Shown here piece after piece: positions 50,535 through 60,076 of a stretch of 64,000 nt of DNA (position 1 is its first letter; each line of letters starts with the position of its first letter). The stretch is from contig NZ_WKLH01000005.1 of assembly GCF_010882175.1 (NCBI RefSeq), positions 124,001-188,000 on the forward strand. The letters run 5' to 3'. The translations under genes and the position numbers were made by a program. Under the pieces are notes generated by a model, which was not told the DNA's origin, made no database searches, and saw nothing but the letters and a program-made list of their open reading frames with translations. Source of the DNA: Mangrovibacterium lignilyticum (GTDB lineage Bacteria > Bacteroidota > Bacteroidia > Bacteroidales > Prolixibacteraceae).

Positions 50535-52694
50535 TTATTTGATTTGAAATTTAGCGCTCAGTTTAGCCGTCTTTGCATCGCCACCAACCATTACTTCATA
50601 GTCGCCGGGGAAGACTTTCCAGTCGCCACAGCTTTCATCCCATTTGGCCAAATCCCACACCGGAATCTCGAAACTGATGGTTTGCTCGCCACCGGCGGTA
50701 ATTTCCTTTTTGGTGAATTGTTTCAGTTCTTTCACCGGCATGCGGTCCGCAGAGGGGTAGCTGATAAATACCGGAACAACCTCTTTGGCATCCATCTCGC
50801 CGGTATTTTTCACGGTAACCGAAAGGCTGATTTTATCGCCTGTCTTATACTTTTTAGCCGGCGCTTGTTTCCAGGTATAGTCGAAGGTTACGTAACTTAA
50901 GCCGTAAGCAAAAGGGTACTGTACTTCGCCGTCGAAATAACGGTAAGTGCGTCCCTGCATGTCGTAGCTTTCGTAGTCGGGCAGCTGGTCGAACGATTTG
51001 TAGAAAGTAATTGGCAAGCGACCTGAAGGAGCTACCTGCCCAAAGACGATATCGGCCAACGCGTTTCCGCCTTGTTCGCCCGGATACCAGGAGAAGATCA
51101 CCGCATCAGAGTTGGCTTGAATTTCCGATAGGTCGACCGCGCTGCCGCCGGTAACCACCGTAATGATTGGGCGGTCGTGAGAAGCACGCAGCTTTTTCAG
51201 AAAAGCGATGTGTGCTGGAGGAATGTTCAGGTCTTTTTTATCGCCGCCGTGTTCGGCTAAAAAGGCGTCGCCTTCTTCACCTTCGCGAACCGGTGTTAGG
51301 CCGATGACAACAATCGTTACATCGCTCATGCCCGAGGCCCAAACTCCTCCGAAGTGAACCGTGTCGGTATCGTTACAGCCCAAGTCATACTGAACAGCTA
51401 CGGCAGGACCGGCAGCTTTAGAGATCCCTTCGGCAAAGGTGACCAGCTCGGACGATATTCCGTGGTAGTTGGCCAGCAAAGCATCCAGACTTCCGGAGTT
51501 TGCACCAGTTACCAATATGCTCTTATAGTCTTCAATGTGAAGTGGAAGCAGGTTATTGTCGTTCTTGATTAAGACCATGCTCTCTTCGGCTGCTTCGCGC
51601 GAAAGCGCTACATGTCCGGTTGAGTGTACTTCGGCAGCACCCAAATTATAGAAAGGGCTATCCTCCTGCGGATCGTAGAAACCCAGTTTAAATTGTGTTT
51701 TCAGGTTTGGCGCCAGCGCTTTGTCAACGTCGGCTTCGGTAATTAGTCCTTGCTCGATGGCCTTCATGGCATCATCCTGAAGCATGTTGGAGCAATCAAG
51801 GTTAATGCCTTCTTTGATTGCTTCGGCAGTCACGACAACCGAATTTGGGCGTACTTTGTGGCGCAGCCAGATATCTTCGAGTGCCCAGCAGTCGGTCACG
51901 ACGTGTCCCTTAAAGCCCCACTCATCTTTCAGTGTTTTCTGGAGCAGGTACGGACTCAAACAGGCCGGTTCACCATTCAGGCGGTTGTAGCCACACATCA
52001 CTGATTCTACACCGGCGTCGACCATGGCTTTGAAGGCCACAAGGTAAGTTTCGTGTAAGTCTTTTTCATCCACCACAGCATTGAAGGTGTGCCGGTTGTA
52101 CTCGGGACCGCTGTGGGCAGCAAAGTGTTTGGCACAGGCCGATGCTTTCAGGTAGTTGGGATCGTCGCCCTGAATACCTTTGATGAAAGCGACACCCATG
52201 CGCGAGGTCAGGTACGGATCTTCGCCATAGGTTTCCTGTCCGCGTCCCCAGCGAGGATCGCGGAAGATGTTGACATTGGGCGACCAAAAGGTCAATCCCA
52301 TATACTGTTCGCGGTTGCCACGGGCAACAGCCAGGTTGTATTTGGCACGTGCTTCGGTTGAAATGGCATCAGCAACCTGGTTGATTAACTGATCGTCGAA
52401 GGTGGCAGCCATGGCAATCGCCTGCGGAAACACAGTAGCTTCGCCGGCACGGGCAACACCATGCAGGGCTTCATTCCACCAGTTGTAGCGGTGTACACCC
52501 AGGCGTTCCACTCCTTGGTTGTCGAAACCTAACAGCTCAATTTTTTCTTCCAGGGTCAATTGCTTTAGCAAAGCCGCTACACGCTCATCGACTCCCAGCT
52601 TTGTGTCGCGGAAGTTCTCGTTTTGCGCCATTAGCTGGCCGGCAAAGAGACTGAGTCCCGTGACGAAAAGAAATATTCGGAGAATTGTTCTCAT
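50535..52694 (-). CDS. Glycoside hydrolase family 3, beta-xylosidase/glucosidase-type
   Basis: A 719-residue secreted GH3 enzyme. The ATG at 52694 gives a signal peptide RTILRIFLFVTGLSLFAGQLMAQ; an upstream start at 52730 is less likely. Domains: N-terminal (beta/alpha)8 catalytic domain with YNWWNEALHGVAR, RGQETYGEDPYLTSRMG, ASACAKHFAAHSGPEYN and the nucleophile in GHVVTDCWALEDIW; then an (alpha/beta)6 sandwich with the acid/base region (SREAAEESMVLIKNDNNLLPL), and a C-terminal fibronectin III-like domain (FAYGLSYVTFDYTWK, VTVKNTGEMDAKEVV). The YxWWxEALHGV block resembles plant-type beta-D-xylosidases. It is the last gene of the operon, 114 bp after the ROK kinase. Confidence 0.9.
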   Translation of the reverse strand: MRTILRIFLFVTGLSLFAGQLMAQNENFRDTKLGVDERVAALLKQLTLEEKIELLGFDNQGVERLGVHRYNWWNEALHGVARAGEATVFPQAIAMAATFDDQLINQVADAISTEARAKYNLAVARGNREQYMGLTFWSPNVNIFRDPRWGRGQETYGEDPYLTSRMGVAFIKGIQGDDPNYLKASACAKHFAAHSGPEYNRHTFNAVVDEKDLHETYLVAFKAMVDAGVESVMCGYNRLNGEPACLSPYLLQKTLKDEWGFKGHVVTDCWALEDIWLRHKVRPNSVVVTAEAIKEGINLDCSNMLQDDAMKAIEQGLITEADVDKALAPNLKTQFKLGFYDPQEDSPFYNLGAAEVHSTGHVALSREAAEESMVLIKNDNNLLPLHIEDYKSILVTGANSGSLDALLANYHGISSELVTFAEGISKAAGPAVAVQYDLGCNDTDTVHFGGVWASGMSDVTIVVIGLTPVREGEEGDAFLAEHGGDKKDLNIPPAHIAFLKKLRASHDRPIITVVTGGSAVDLSEIQANSDAVIFSWYPGEQGGNALADIVFGQVAPSGRLPITFYKSFDQLPDYESYDMQGRTYRYFDGEVQYPFAYGLSYVTFDYTWKQAPAKKYKTGDKISLSVTVKNTGEMDAKEVVPVFISYPSADRMPVKELKQFTKKEITAGGEQTISFEIPVWDLAKWDESCGDWKVFPGDYEVMVGGDAKTAKLSAKFQIK

Positions 52695-52808
52695 GTTTAC
52701 AGATGAATTTAAAATGAATCTTGAAATCATCCCGTAAAAATGTGATGCCGGAACAAGTCCGGCGAATCACATTTTCGGAATAAATGGCTTAGGTTATTGC
52801 CTTTACTA

Positions 52809-53696
52809 TTAGAGTACAGTCACCCGTTTGGCGAGCTGATCTTTTTCGAACCGGTTTTTAAAGAGGGCGGCAGCCCCAACGACAGCAATGTCGTCCAGTT
52901 CGGTTTTTAAAACGACGAAATGTTCGGTCACTTTCTTATACGGGAATGTTTTCACTGATTCCCACATGGCGTCTTGCCAAAACTCGTAGGAGTTGCTGAC
53001 AGAACCACCAATGATCACGGCTTGCGGTGCCAGCATGAAGATGCTGGTCTTGATCAGGTTGCCGATATGTCCACCTAGTTCGGCAAACAGTTTCAAGGCT
53101 TCCGGATCATTTTGTTTGGCTTTCTCGTAGGTTGCTACACCATCGGTATTGTTCAACATTTTGAAGAATTTACCGCTGCAGTATGTTTCAAAGTCGGCGT
53201 CGCGATAGGGGAGTCCGCCTACTTCACCGGCTCCGGCTACTTCGCCCGAGTACAGGTACCCGTCGATAATAATTCCGGCACCAACACCGGTTCCCAGGGC
53301 CAGGCAAACGACATTGCTGTAAGGTTTCCCTTCACCGTACATTTTCACACCGATGGCAAAGCAATTGGCATCGTTGGTAATGTATACCGGCTTTTTGAAG
53401 TGTTTTTCCAGGTAGCTTTTCAGGTGTACTTCTTTCCACGAAGGAATGTTGGTCACCGAAAAAATAACGCCTTCTTTTTCATCGATTAGTCCGGGTGCTC
53501 CAATGCCTATTCCTACCGCTTCCTGATGTCCGGGGAGTGTTTCAATCCCCTTGACAATTTGCTCCATCACTTCTTCCTGCGTTCCTTCGGCAGGCGTGTC
53601 CAGTTTGACGAATTGCTCAATCTTCCCGTCAACTAAAATCCCAATGCTGATTTTAGTTCCTCCGATATCAATTCCTACTATTTTTTCCGTCGACAT
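52809..53696 (-). CDS. ROK-family sugar kinase (glucokinase-like)
   Basis: A 295-residue ROK kinase. Residues 1-20 hold the phosphate loop VGIDIGGTKISIGI; GIGAPGLIDEKEGVIF and YITNDANCFAIGVKMYG (catalytic Asp) follow; VVCLALGTGVGAGIIID and GAGEVGGLPYRD are next. The usual ROK zinc motif CxCGxxGC is absent; in its place is FETYCSGKFFKMLNN with a single Cys, as in a Bacteroidota ROK subgroup. Substrate probably a hexose or hexosamine released by the operon's hydrolases (glucose, mannose or GlcNAc). It lies between GH92 and GH3. Confidence 0.86.
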   Translation of the reverse strand: MSTEKIVGIDIGGTKISIGILVDGKIEQFVKLDTPAEGTQEEVMEQIVKGIETLPGHQEAVGIGIGAPGLIDEKEGVIFSVTNIPSWKEVHLKSYLEKHFKKPVYITNDANCFAIGVKMYGEGKPYSNVVCLALGTGVGAGIIIDGYLYSGEVAGAGEVGGLPYRDADFETYCSGKFFKMLNNTDGVATYEKAKQNDPEALKLFAELGGHIGNLIKTSIFMLAPQAVIIGGSVSNSYEFWQDAMWESVKTFPYKKVTEHFVVLKTELDDIAVVGAAALFKNRFEKDQLAKRVTVL

Positions 53697-53727
53697 GCGT
53701 TAATTTTTTTAGTCTGTAATGCTTTTT

Positions 53728-55953
53728 TTAGTTGGCAGATCCCATTTCAAGTACCAATTCTCCTCCGGCCATAATATCCTGATAGTCGATGAATGCTTTG
53801 GTGTAAGGTTCGCCGTTTAAGGTTTTCGATTTGATGTATATATTTTCAGGGCTGTTGTTAAGCGCTTTAATGGTGAAGGTTTTTCCTTCGGGAAGGTTGA
53901 TGACAGCTTCATCCAAATCGGGGCTGCCAAACACAAACTGACCACCGGCAGGGTTTACCTGGTAGAAGCCCATGGCTGACAATACGTACCAGGCCGACAT
54001 TTGACCAACATCTTCATTTCCGATTAAGCCATCGGGTTTGGTGGTGTAAAATTCAGACATGATTTTACGAACCAGTTTGGCTGTTTTATCGGGTTGACCT
54101 TCCAGGGCGTAGAGGTAAGCAATGTGGTGGCTGGGCTCGTTGCCGTGTGCATACTGACCAATCAGTCCGGTAATGTCGTTCGAGGCATGGTCTCCCATAT
54201 CACCTTCGGCAACGAAGAACTCATCCAGTTTCGCCAGGAACTTGTCTTTGCCACCCATTGTTTCAACCAGGCCGGGAACATCTTGCGGAGCTAACCAGGT
54301 ATATTGCCAGGAGTTTCCTTCACAGAAGTCGTCGGCACGGTGTGTCGCACGAAACGGGTCGAAAGGAGTCCGCCATTCGGTATCCGATACACGACCGCGC
54401 ATGTGACCAACTGAAGGATCGTAATAGTTTTTGTAGTTTTCACCGCGACTTTTGAAATACTCCGCATCGTCGCTCATCCCCATTTTTTCAGACATAAGCG
54501 CAATGCTTCCGTCGGCGATGGCGTATTCCAAGCCTTTGGCTACTGTTTCAACATCGCTGTTGGCCGGCATATAGCCGTATTTCTTCAACAGGTCGAGGCC
54601 GCGGCCATCGCCCATTGCCGTTCCTTTTACAGCTTCGTAAGCTTTATCGGCATCAAAACCATTGAAGCCTTTCAGGTATGCGTCTACAACGACCGGAATG
54701 GCAGGATAACCAACCATACAATAGGTTTCGTTTCCAACCAGATGCCAGACAGGCAGTTCGCCTTGCTGTTCGTAAATGTGCAACATGGTGTTCACAAAGT
54801 CATTCACCCGATCGGGGTGGATGATTGTCGACAGCGGGTGGTTGGCCCGGTAAGTATCCCACAGCGAGAAGGTGGTATAGTTTGTAAAGCTTTTGTCGTT
54901 GTATGTTTTACCGTCAGCACCGCGGTAATCGCCGTTCACATCCTGAAAAACCGATGGGGCAATCATGGTGTGATAGAGCGCGGTGTAGAACTTGGTCAGC
55001 ACGTCAGGGGTGCTTGATTTGGCATTCACTTTAGCCAGCTCTGCATTCCACTTTGCATCTGCTGTTTTAACGGCCTCGTCGAAGTTCCATTCCGGCGCTT
55101 CCGCTTGCAGGTTTTCAATGGCGTTATCGGTGCTTACCGGCGAAATAGCCACTTTAGCCAGGATTTGTCCGTCAGCCAATGAACCGAAATCCAAATCAGC
55201 GTTCAGCTTTTCAGTTGTATTTTTTATGACTTCCTGATTGTCGCTGTAAAAGGTCAGGCCTTTTAATGGTTGGGAGAATACGGCCGCAAAATAAATGCGT
55301 TGATCTTTAGCCCATCCTTCCGACATACGATAGCCAATCAGAACACTGTCATTCACTTGTTCCAGGTGGCCTTCAACCGGTTTATCCCAGCCAATACCGC
55401 GTTCCAGGTTGATCAGCACATGCGCGTCAGCGTTTGGTTGAAAAGAATAGCGATGGTAGCCGACACGCTCGGTAGCGGTCAACTCAGCTTTCACCTTGTA
55501 ACGGTCGATATTGACGGCATAGTAACCGGGTTTAACCGTTTCGTCAGCATGTTTGTACTTGGCCAGGTAGCCATCTTCCGGTTTTTCGGGCGATCCAAGT
55601 GCGATCTTGTATTCACCCGTTACCGGCATAAACACGATATCTCCCAAATCGCCAATCCCGGTACCACTCAGGTGGGTGTGCGAAAAACCAATCAAGGTTG
55701 AATCGGAGTAATGATAGCCGGAACACCAGTCCCAACCTTGTGTAATATTAGCCGGTCCCAATTGGACAGCCCCAAACGGTACGTTTGCTCCAAGAAATAC
55801 ATGACCGTGAAAGCCTGTACCAATATAAGGATCGACATATTTTGTCAGCGAGACTTGCTCTTGTTCCGAGCTACCCGGTGTTTTGGTGCCGCATGATGCG
55901 AAAACAGCAATCGAACAGGCCGCCAAAATCAAATTTTTAAATGAGTTATGCAT
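53728..55953 (-). CDS. Glycoside hydrolase family 92, alpha-mannosidase lipoprotein
   Basis: A 741-residue calcium-dependent exo-alpha-mannosidase typical of N-glycan and yeast mannan breakdown. Signal peptide with lipobox FASC|G at residue 20. Family marks: TKYVDPYIGTGFHGHVFLGA, FGAVQLGPANITQGWDWCSG, FSHTHLSGTGIGDLGDI, WDTYRANHPLSTIIHPDR, EGNSWQYTWLAPQDVPGL and GNEPSHHIAYLYAL, and the C-terminal SAWYVLSAMGFYQVNPAGG. Length fits GH92. The fine linkage (alpha-1,2, -1,3, -1,6) cannot be told from these residues. Confidence 0.93.
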   Translation of the reverse strand: MHNSFKNLILAACSIAVFASCGTKTPGSSEQEQVSLTKYVDPYIGTGFHGHVFLGANVPFGAVQLGPANITQGWDWCSGYHYSDSTLIGFSHTHLSGTGIGDLGDIVFMPVTGEYKIALGSPEKPEDGYLAKYKHADETVKPGYYAVNIDRYKVKAELTATERVGYHRYSFQPNADAHVLINLERGIGWDKPVEGHLEQVNDSVLIGYRMSEGWAKDQRIYFAAVFSQPLKGLTFYSDNQEVIKNTTEKLNADLDFGSLADGQILAKVAISPVSTDNAIENLQAEAPEWNFDEAVKTADAKWNAELAKVNAKSSTPDVLTKFYTALYHTMIAPSVFQDVNGDYRGADGKTYNDKSFTNYTTFSLWDTYRANHPLSTIIHPDRVNDFVNTMLHIYEQQGELPVWHLVGNETYCMVGYPAIPVVVDAYLKGFNGFDADKAYEAVKGTAMGDGRGLDLLKKYGYMPANSDVETVAKGLEYAIADGSIALMSEKMGMSDDAEYFKSRGENYKNYYDPSVGHMRGRVSDTEWRTPFDPFRATHRADDFCEGNSWQYTWLAPQDVPGLVETMGGKDKFLAKLDEFFVAEGDMGDHASNDITGLIGQYAHGNEPSHHIAYLYALEGQPDKTAKLVRKIMSEFYTTKPDGLIGNEDVGQMSAWYVLSAMGFYQVNPAGGQFVFGSPDLDEAVINLPEGKTFTIKALNNSPENIYIKSKTLNGEPYTKAFIDYQDIMAGGELVLEMGSAN

Positions 55954-55986
55954 AGGATATATCTTGTGTTTCAGTTTAATATCGAA

Positions 55987-57057
55987 TCAAAATTTCTTAA
56001 CAACGGCCAATACCTCGTCGGTGACATCGCCGAATAGCGAGACACCACCGGCACCATTATTGAGCGCATAGTCGATTCCGGACTCCAGCTCTGCCATATC
56101 TTTGAAGTTAGGTAAAAACAGGCCTGAATAGATGGGGAAACGATCGCAAAGGAAATGAACGCCTTCTTTAACGGCATCACCAATCCAGCTCACTTGTTCC
56201 TGGTAAAAGCCGTGATAAATCATCGGGCAAACGCCGTCGAGGTTCCAGTTTGTCCAGTCCTGACGCACATTGCGGCGAGCGACTTCCGGGGTAGGGAATA
56301 CCGCTGCTGTAATCTTTTTGTTGTGCTGATGTGCAATTTCTGCCAGTTGGTTTACCACGTTAGTGATCCGATCGTAACGGTAGTTTCTCCACGAAAGGCT
56401 TGCGTCCGGATATTGCAATTCCAGTGGGTCAATCCCATGCTCGGCCTGAAAATTATGACGACAGGTTTCGCAGTAGCAGAAGTCGTATTCCGGTAATTCC
56501 TGTTGCTGAACAATGTTGTAGTTTTTCCACAAATCCAGTGGCAAAATCACGTCGCAATAACGAACATAGTCCAGGTGGATCCCGTCGACGTAATCTTTAT
56601 CCAGAATTTCAGTCACCCGTTCTCTCAGGTAATTTTGTGTCTCCGGTTTCGAGGGACACAGCCAGCGATAATAATCGACATAAGGCGGATTCGTAGCACA
56701 TGACTGCCCGCTGCGACTCACGGCAAACCAATCGGGATGATTTTCGCGCAATTTTTTTTCGCCACGGTTCATCGTCCACATCCAGCGGTGTGTTTCCAGC
56801 CCGGCTTTCTTGGCAATACGAAAGTGCTTTTCGCTGTCGTTTTCGAAGAACATGCCCCGAATGCCTGCTGCATAATATTTTTCGTATTTTTCCTGAAGAG
56901 ACTTTTCATCGTCTTTGACATTGGGATTTTCCCAAACCCAGTGTTTGTATCCCGATTTGGTGTTTTTCTGATCATTGGATGCTGTGGTACAACTCGTAGC
57001 TGCTACGAGTCCGGCTCCGGCCAATAAACTTGTTTTTAAAAAATCTCTTTTGTTCAT
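55987..57057 (-). CDS. GHL10-like (hydrolase-like family 10) secreted protein
   Basis: A 356-residue protein with twin-arginine-like or lipoprotein signal at the N-terminus (MNKRDFLKTSLLAGAGLVAATSC). The body is a TIM-barrel resembling the GHL10/DUF4015-type putative glycosidases: GIRGMFFENDSEKHFRIAKK, THRWMWTMNRGEKKLREN, the block YVDGIHLDYVRYCDV with the D-G-I-H-x-D-Y-x-R motif near residue 155, and CYCETCRHNFQAEHGIDP. Asp/Glu in the HLDYVRY block are likely catalytic. Substrate unknown. It lies between a CBM9-like and the GH92 gene, six bases after the CBM9-like gene, so it is part of the glycan operon. Confidence 0.72.
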   Translation of the reverse strand: MNKRDFLKTSLLAGAGLVAATSCTTASNDQKNTKSGYKHWVWENPNVKDDEKSLQEKYEKYYAAGIRGMFFENDSEKHFRIAKKAGLETHRWMWTMNRGEKKLRENHPDWFAVSRSGQSCATNPPYVDYYRWLCPSKPETQNYLRERVTEILDKDYVDGIHLDYVRYCDVILPLDLWKNYNIVQQQELPEYDFCYCETCRHNFQAEHGIDPLELQYPDASLSWRNYRYDRITNVVNQLAEIAHQHNKKITAAVFPTPEVARRNVRQDWTNWNLDGVCPMIYHGFYQEQVSWIGDAVKEGVHFLCDRFPIYSGLFLPNFKDMAELESGIDYALNNGAGGVSLFGDVTDEVLAVVKKF

Positions 57058-57063
57058 ACGTCT

Positions 57064-58173
57064 TTATTTTTGAATGGCATGAATGTATCCGTCATTATTA
57101 ACCGCATAAGCTTGTCCGTCGGGCGCTGTTACCAATATGGTAAATTGGTATGGTGTAGCCGACAATTTGAGCTTAAATGTTTGACCGTTGCGAACAAGTG
57201 AATCTGGGATTCCCAGTTCGTCAAGGGTTTGGGCGTATTTTTTATGTTGAGATTGATAGGCTTGTTGTTTGTAGAAAACCAGCCAGCAGCAATCGCGTAA
57301 TTGTTGATCGGCAGGGGCACTGAAAGCAACCGGTCTTTCGCCTACTTTATTGGTCGAGAACTGAAGCAGCCCGTAACGTTCGGGAGCATGCATGCTAATG
57401 ATACCCGGTGCACTCCATACCCAGTTGTATTCGGGGAAGGATTTGCCGGTAGCCGGGTTAATTTTTTTCGTGTATTGACCGTCCTTGGCTTCAGTTTGCC
57501 AATTCACCCGCGAAAAGTTGATGCGCCATTGTTCGCCGTTTTTCGGTGGAAAAGCATCGCCCCACATGCTGAGATCGGCAAAGGGGATTTTTAGCTCAAC
57601 AGTCCATTTGTTGTCAGTGTCGGTTGGTTCATTCAAGCTTCCGTCGATAGAAACAGCACTTTCGAAATCCAATGAATTGTAGCTAATCAGTGCTTTTCCG
57701 CTTGAACGGTATGATTTTGGTAAAAACAGATCGAAGAGGGTGTTTTGTGCGTTGACCTCGTACTCGAAATAGTTCAGCCCATCGCCATCGGGATCGACGA
57801 ACAGTTCGAAATCGTTTTCGTGGAAAACAACCAGGTCTCGTTGTTGGTAATAAGCCCAAATATCAGGTTCTTCCATCTCGGCCAGAATGTAAAGGTTTTG
57901 CTCATCCCACAGCATTTTTAGTCTTGTTCGGTAAAGTGGCTTGGGTTTGCGGTTTCCTTCAATGTCTACAAAATCATCCGACCATTCGGCCTTGGCCCAC
58001 GATGCCTCGTTGGGTACGCCATCAATCTGAATTGAATCGTCAAGCTGGTACGCAACGTAGTTTTCGACCGGCAAAAATAAATGCCCGAATTCACTCCAGG
58101 GCGATTGGGCCAAACAAGTGTTTGCCCAAAACGCCAGAGTTATTATTGTAGTATATGAAAGAATCTTATTCAT
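57064..58173 (-). CDS. Carbohydrate-binding family 9-like secreted protein
   Basis: A 369-residue protein with signal peptide (ILSYTTIITLAFWANTCLAQ). Residues about 35-250 form a CBM9-type beta sandwich: IQIDGVPNEASWAKAEWSDDFVDI, RLKMLWDEQNLYILAEMEEP, VVFHENDFELFVDPDGDG, YFEYEVNAQNTLFDLFLPKSY and WTVELKIPFADLSMWG. The remainder is short and of unknown fold. No catalytic residues are seen, so it may bind glycan or cell-surface polymer as an accessory factor. It starts 12 bases after GH35. Confidence 0.8.
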   Translation of the reverse strand: MNKILSYTTIITLAFWANTCLAQSPWSEFGHLFLPVENYVAYQLDDSIQIDGVPNEASWAKAEWSDDFVDIEGNRKPKPLYRTRLKMLWDEQNLYILAEMEEPDIWAYYQQRDLVVFHENDFELFVDPDGDGLNYFEYEVNAQNTLFDLFLPKSYRSSGKALISYNSLDFESAVSIDGSLNEPTDTDNKWTVELKIPFADLSMWGDAFPPKNGEQWRINFSRVNWQTEAKDGQYTKKINPATGKSFPEYNWVWSAPGIISMHAPERYGLLQFSTNKVGERPVAFSAPADQQLRDCCWLVFYKQQAYQSQHKKYAQTLDELGIPDSLVRNGQTFKLKLSATPYQFTILVTAPDGQAYAVNNDGYIHAIQK

Positions 58174-58185
58174 CTTGTTCTTTTT

Positions 58186-60042
58186 TTAGTCCTGCTCCAA
58201 AGTCTCCAAAACAGGTTGATCGGTAAACGTGATTTCCGTTAGTGCTTTTTCATTCAACTGTTCGAACAGCACAATTTTATTCTCCCCTTTTTTCAGCCAG
58301 CAGCCGGGAACATACAAGGTTTGCTGTGGGCCAACTTTCCAGTAGCGGCCGATGTTGTGTCCGTTTACAAATACGATCCCTTTGCCCCATTTACTCATGT
58401 CGAGGAATGTATCGGCTGTTTTATTGAGTTTGAATGTTGCTTCGTAAATCACCGGACGACCATCTTTCACGGAGCCGGCTTTCACTTCCGGACTTTGATC
58501 CATTGGCATCCGGTACATTTCCCAGCCACCGGTAATCTCAAAGTCGTTCAGCAGAACGGGGGAGATGATGCCTTTTTTATTGTGAACGATTTCGGCGCCA
58601 TAATTGATTCGTCCCATGTTTTCGACCAGAATTTCCAGCATCCCGTTAAACGGAATGGTAACCGGTAATTCGTAGGTGTTGAAAACCCGGTTCAGTTCGC
58701 CGATTTTTTTGCCATTGACGTAAACAACGGCATAGTCGCGCAGGCCTTCAATCTTTAAGTTGCCCGAAACAGGTTGTGTGAAGCGTTTGCGATAAAGCAT
58801 ATAACCGGATCCCTGACCAATTTGCTCGAACGTTTGTGGTTCGTCAGCGACTACCGGTTTTTGTTTTTTCAACCAGCTTAATACGTCCATTTTGGCTGTG
58901 ATGTCTTGCGCGGGATAAGCGATGACCGGGATCTGTTTGGGGATTTCCGGAAGTTTTGTTGTTGCGTGTTCCTGCATTACTTCGCGAATGGCCATGTATT
59001 TTGGCGTTGCCCAACCTGCTTCAGAGATTGGTGCGTCGTAGTCGTAGCTGGTAATATCAGGTTGAATGTCGTGTTCTTCGTTGTAGTTGGCACCCGAGGT
59101 AAATCCGAAGTTGGTACCGCCGTGAACCATATAAAAGTTAAAGCTCACCCCGTTGTCGAGATAGGTTTTTGTTTGCTTGGCAATGTCCTCAGCCCCGATG
59201 GTCACAAAAGGTTCAGCCCAATGGTCTAACCAACCGGGGTAGAACTCGGCAACCATATATGGCCCCTGGTTATTGTGGTATTGATCGACTGCCTTTTTCA
59301 GGTTGTTCACATTGCCTTCGCCATTGGCAGTAGGCAAAACGCCATCGATGGCACCACCATCAAACAACCATGTGCCGTCGGAGGTGAAGAACGGCTCCTG
59401 AAAACCGATTTCTTTCAGCATACCGTAAATTGCATTTCTGTAAGCATGGTGGTCTTCTGGCTTTATATCCGTTCTTTGAGAAACATAAGAGCCAAACTCG
59501 TTTTCAACCTGAGTCATGATAATCGGGCCGCCTTGACTGGCAAACAGGCCATCAATCTCGGCATGGAGATGTTGCAGGTAGTTCTGGCAAGAATCCAAAA
59601 ACGCCTCATTATTGGTGCGAATTTCCAGTTCCGGATTATTTTGCAACCACCACGGATAGCCGCCAAATTCCCACTCGGCGCAAACGTAGGGGCCGGGGCG
59701 AAGAATGACGTACATACCTTCTTCGCCGGCAGTTTTAATGTATTCTGCTAAATCTTTGTTACCGGTTTTAAAATCCCAAACACCGGGAGCTGTTTCGTGG
59801 TAGTTCCAAAAAACACAAGTTGCCACAGTGTTCAAGCCCATCGCTTTCATCATTTGGAACCGATGGCGCCAGTATTCCTTCGGAATGCGCGTGTAGTGCA
59901 TTTCTCCAGAGTGAATCTGGATCACTTTGTCATCCTGACGGAATTCGCCATCAGAGATGGAGAACCCTTTGGACTGAGCAATGCCGCCCAAAGGCAGCAT
60001 GCTTGTGAGAAAAATTATCAGTGAAAATAGTTGTTGTCTCAT
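58186..60042 (-). CDS. Glycoside hydrolase family 35, beta-galactosidase
   Basis: A 618-residue secreted beta-galactosidase (signal peptide QLFSLIIFLTSMLPLGGIAQ). Catalytic domain: HSGEMHYTRIPKEYWRHRF, LRPGPYVCAEWEFGGYPWWL, acid/base Glu in MTQVENEFGSYV near residue 185 and nucleophile in MVAEFYPGWLDHW near residue 265. After residue 390 come beta-sandwich domains with GSGYMLYRKRF and KGIVFVNGHNIGRYW-type jelly-roll folds. GH35 enzymes prefer beta-1,3 or -1,4 terminal galactose; in this operon they would clear galactose that caps a fucosylated glycan. It follows the GH29 gene by 34 bp. Confidence 0.93.
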   Translation of the reverse strand: MRQQLFSLIIFLTSMLPLGGIAQSKGFSISDGEFRQDDKVIQIHSGEMHYTRIPKEYWRHRFQMMKAMGLNTVATCVFWNYHETAPGVWDFKTGNKDLAEYIKTAGEEGMYVILRPGPYVCAEWEFGGYPWWLQNNPELEIRTNNEAFLDSCQNYLQHLHAEIDGLFASQGGPIIMTQVENEFGSYVSQRTDIKPEDHHAYRNAIYGMLKEIGFQEPFFTSDGTWLFDGGAIDGVLPTANGEGNVNNLKKAVDQYHNNQGPYMVAEFYPGWLDHWAEPFVTIGAEDIAKQTKTYLDNGVSFNFYMVHGGTNFGFTSGANYNEEHDIQPDITSYDYDAPISEAGWATPKYMAIREVMQEHATTKLPEIPKQIPVIAYPAQDITAKMDVLSWLKKQKPVVADEPQTFEQIGQGSGYMLYRKRFTQPVSGNLKIEGLRDYAVVYVNGKKIGELNRVFNTYELPVTIPFNGMLEILVENMGRINYGAEIVHNKKGIISPVLLNDFEITGGWEMYRMPMDQSPEVKAGSVKDGRPVIYEATFKLNKTADTFLDMSKWGKGIVFVNGHNIGRYWKVGPQQTLYVPGCWLKKGENKIVLFEQLNEKALTEITFTDQPVLETLEQD

Positions 60043-60076
60043 CTTGGCGTTTTAAATCATTGGTCAATCCGTCAAC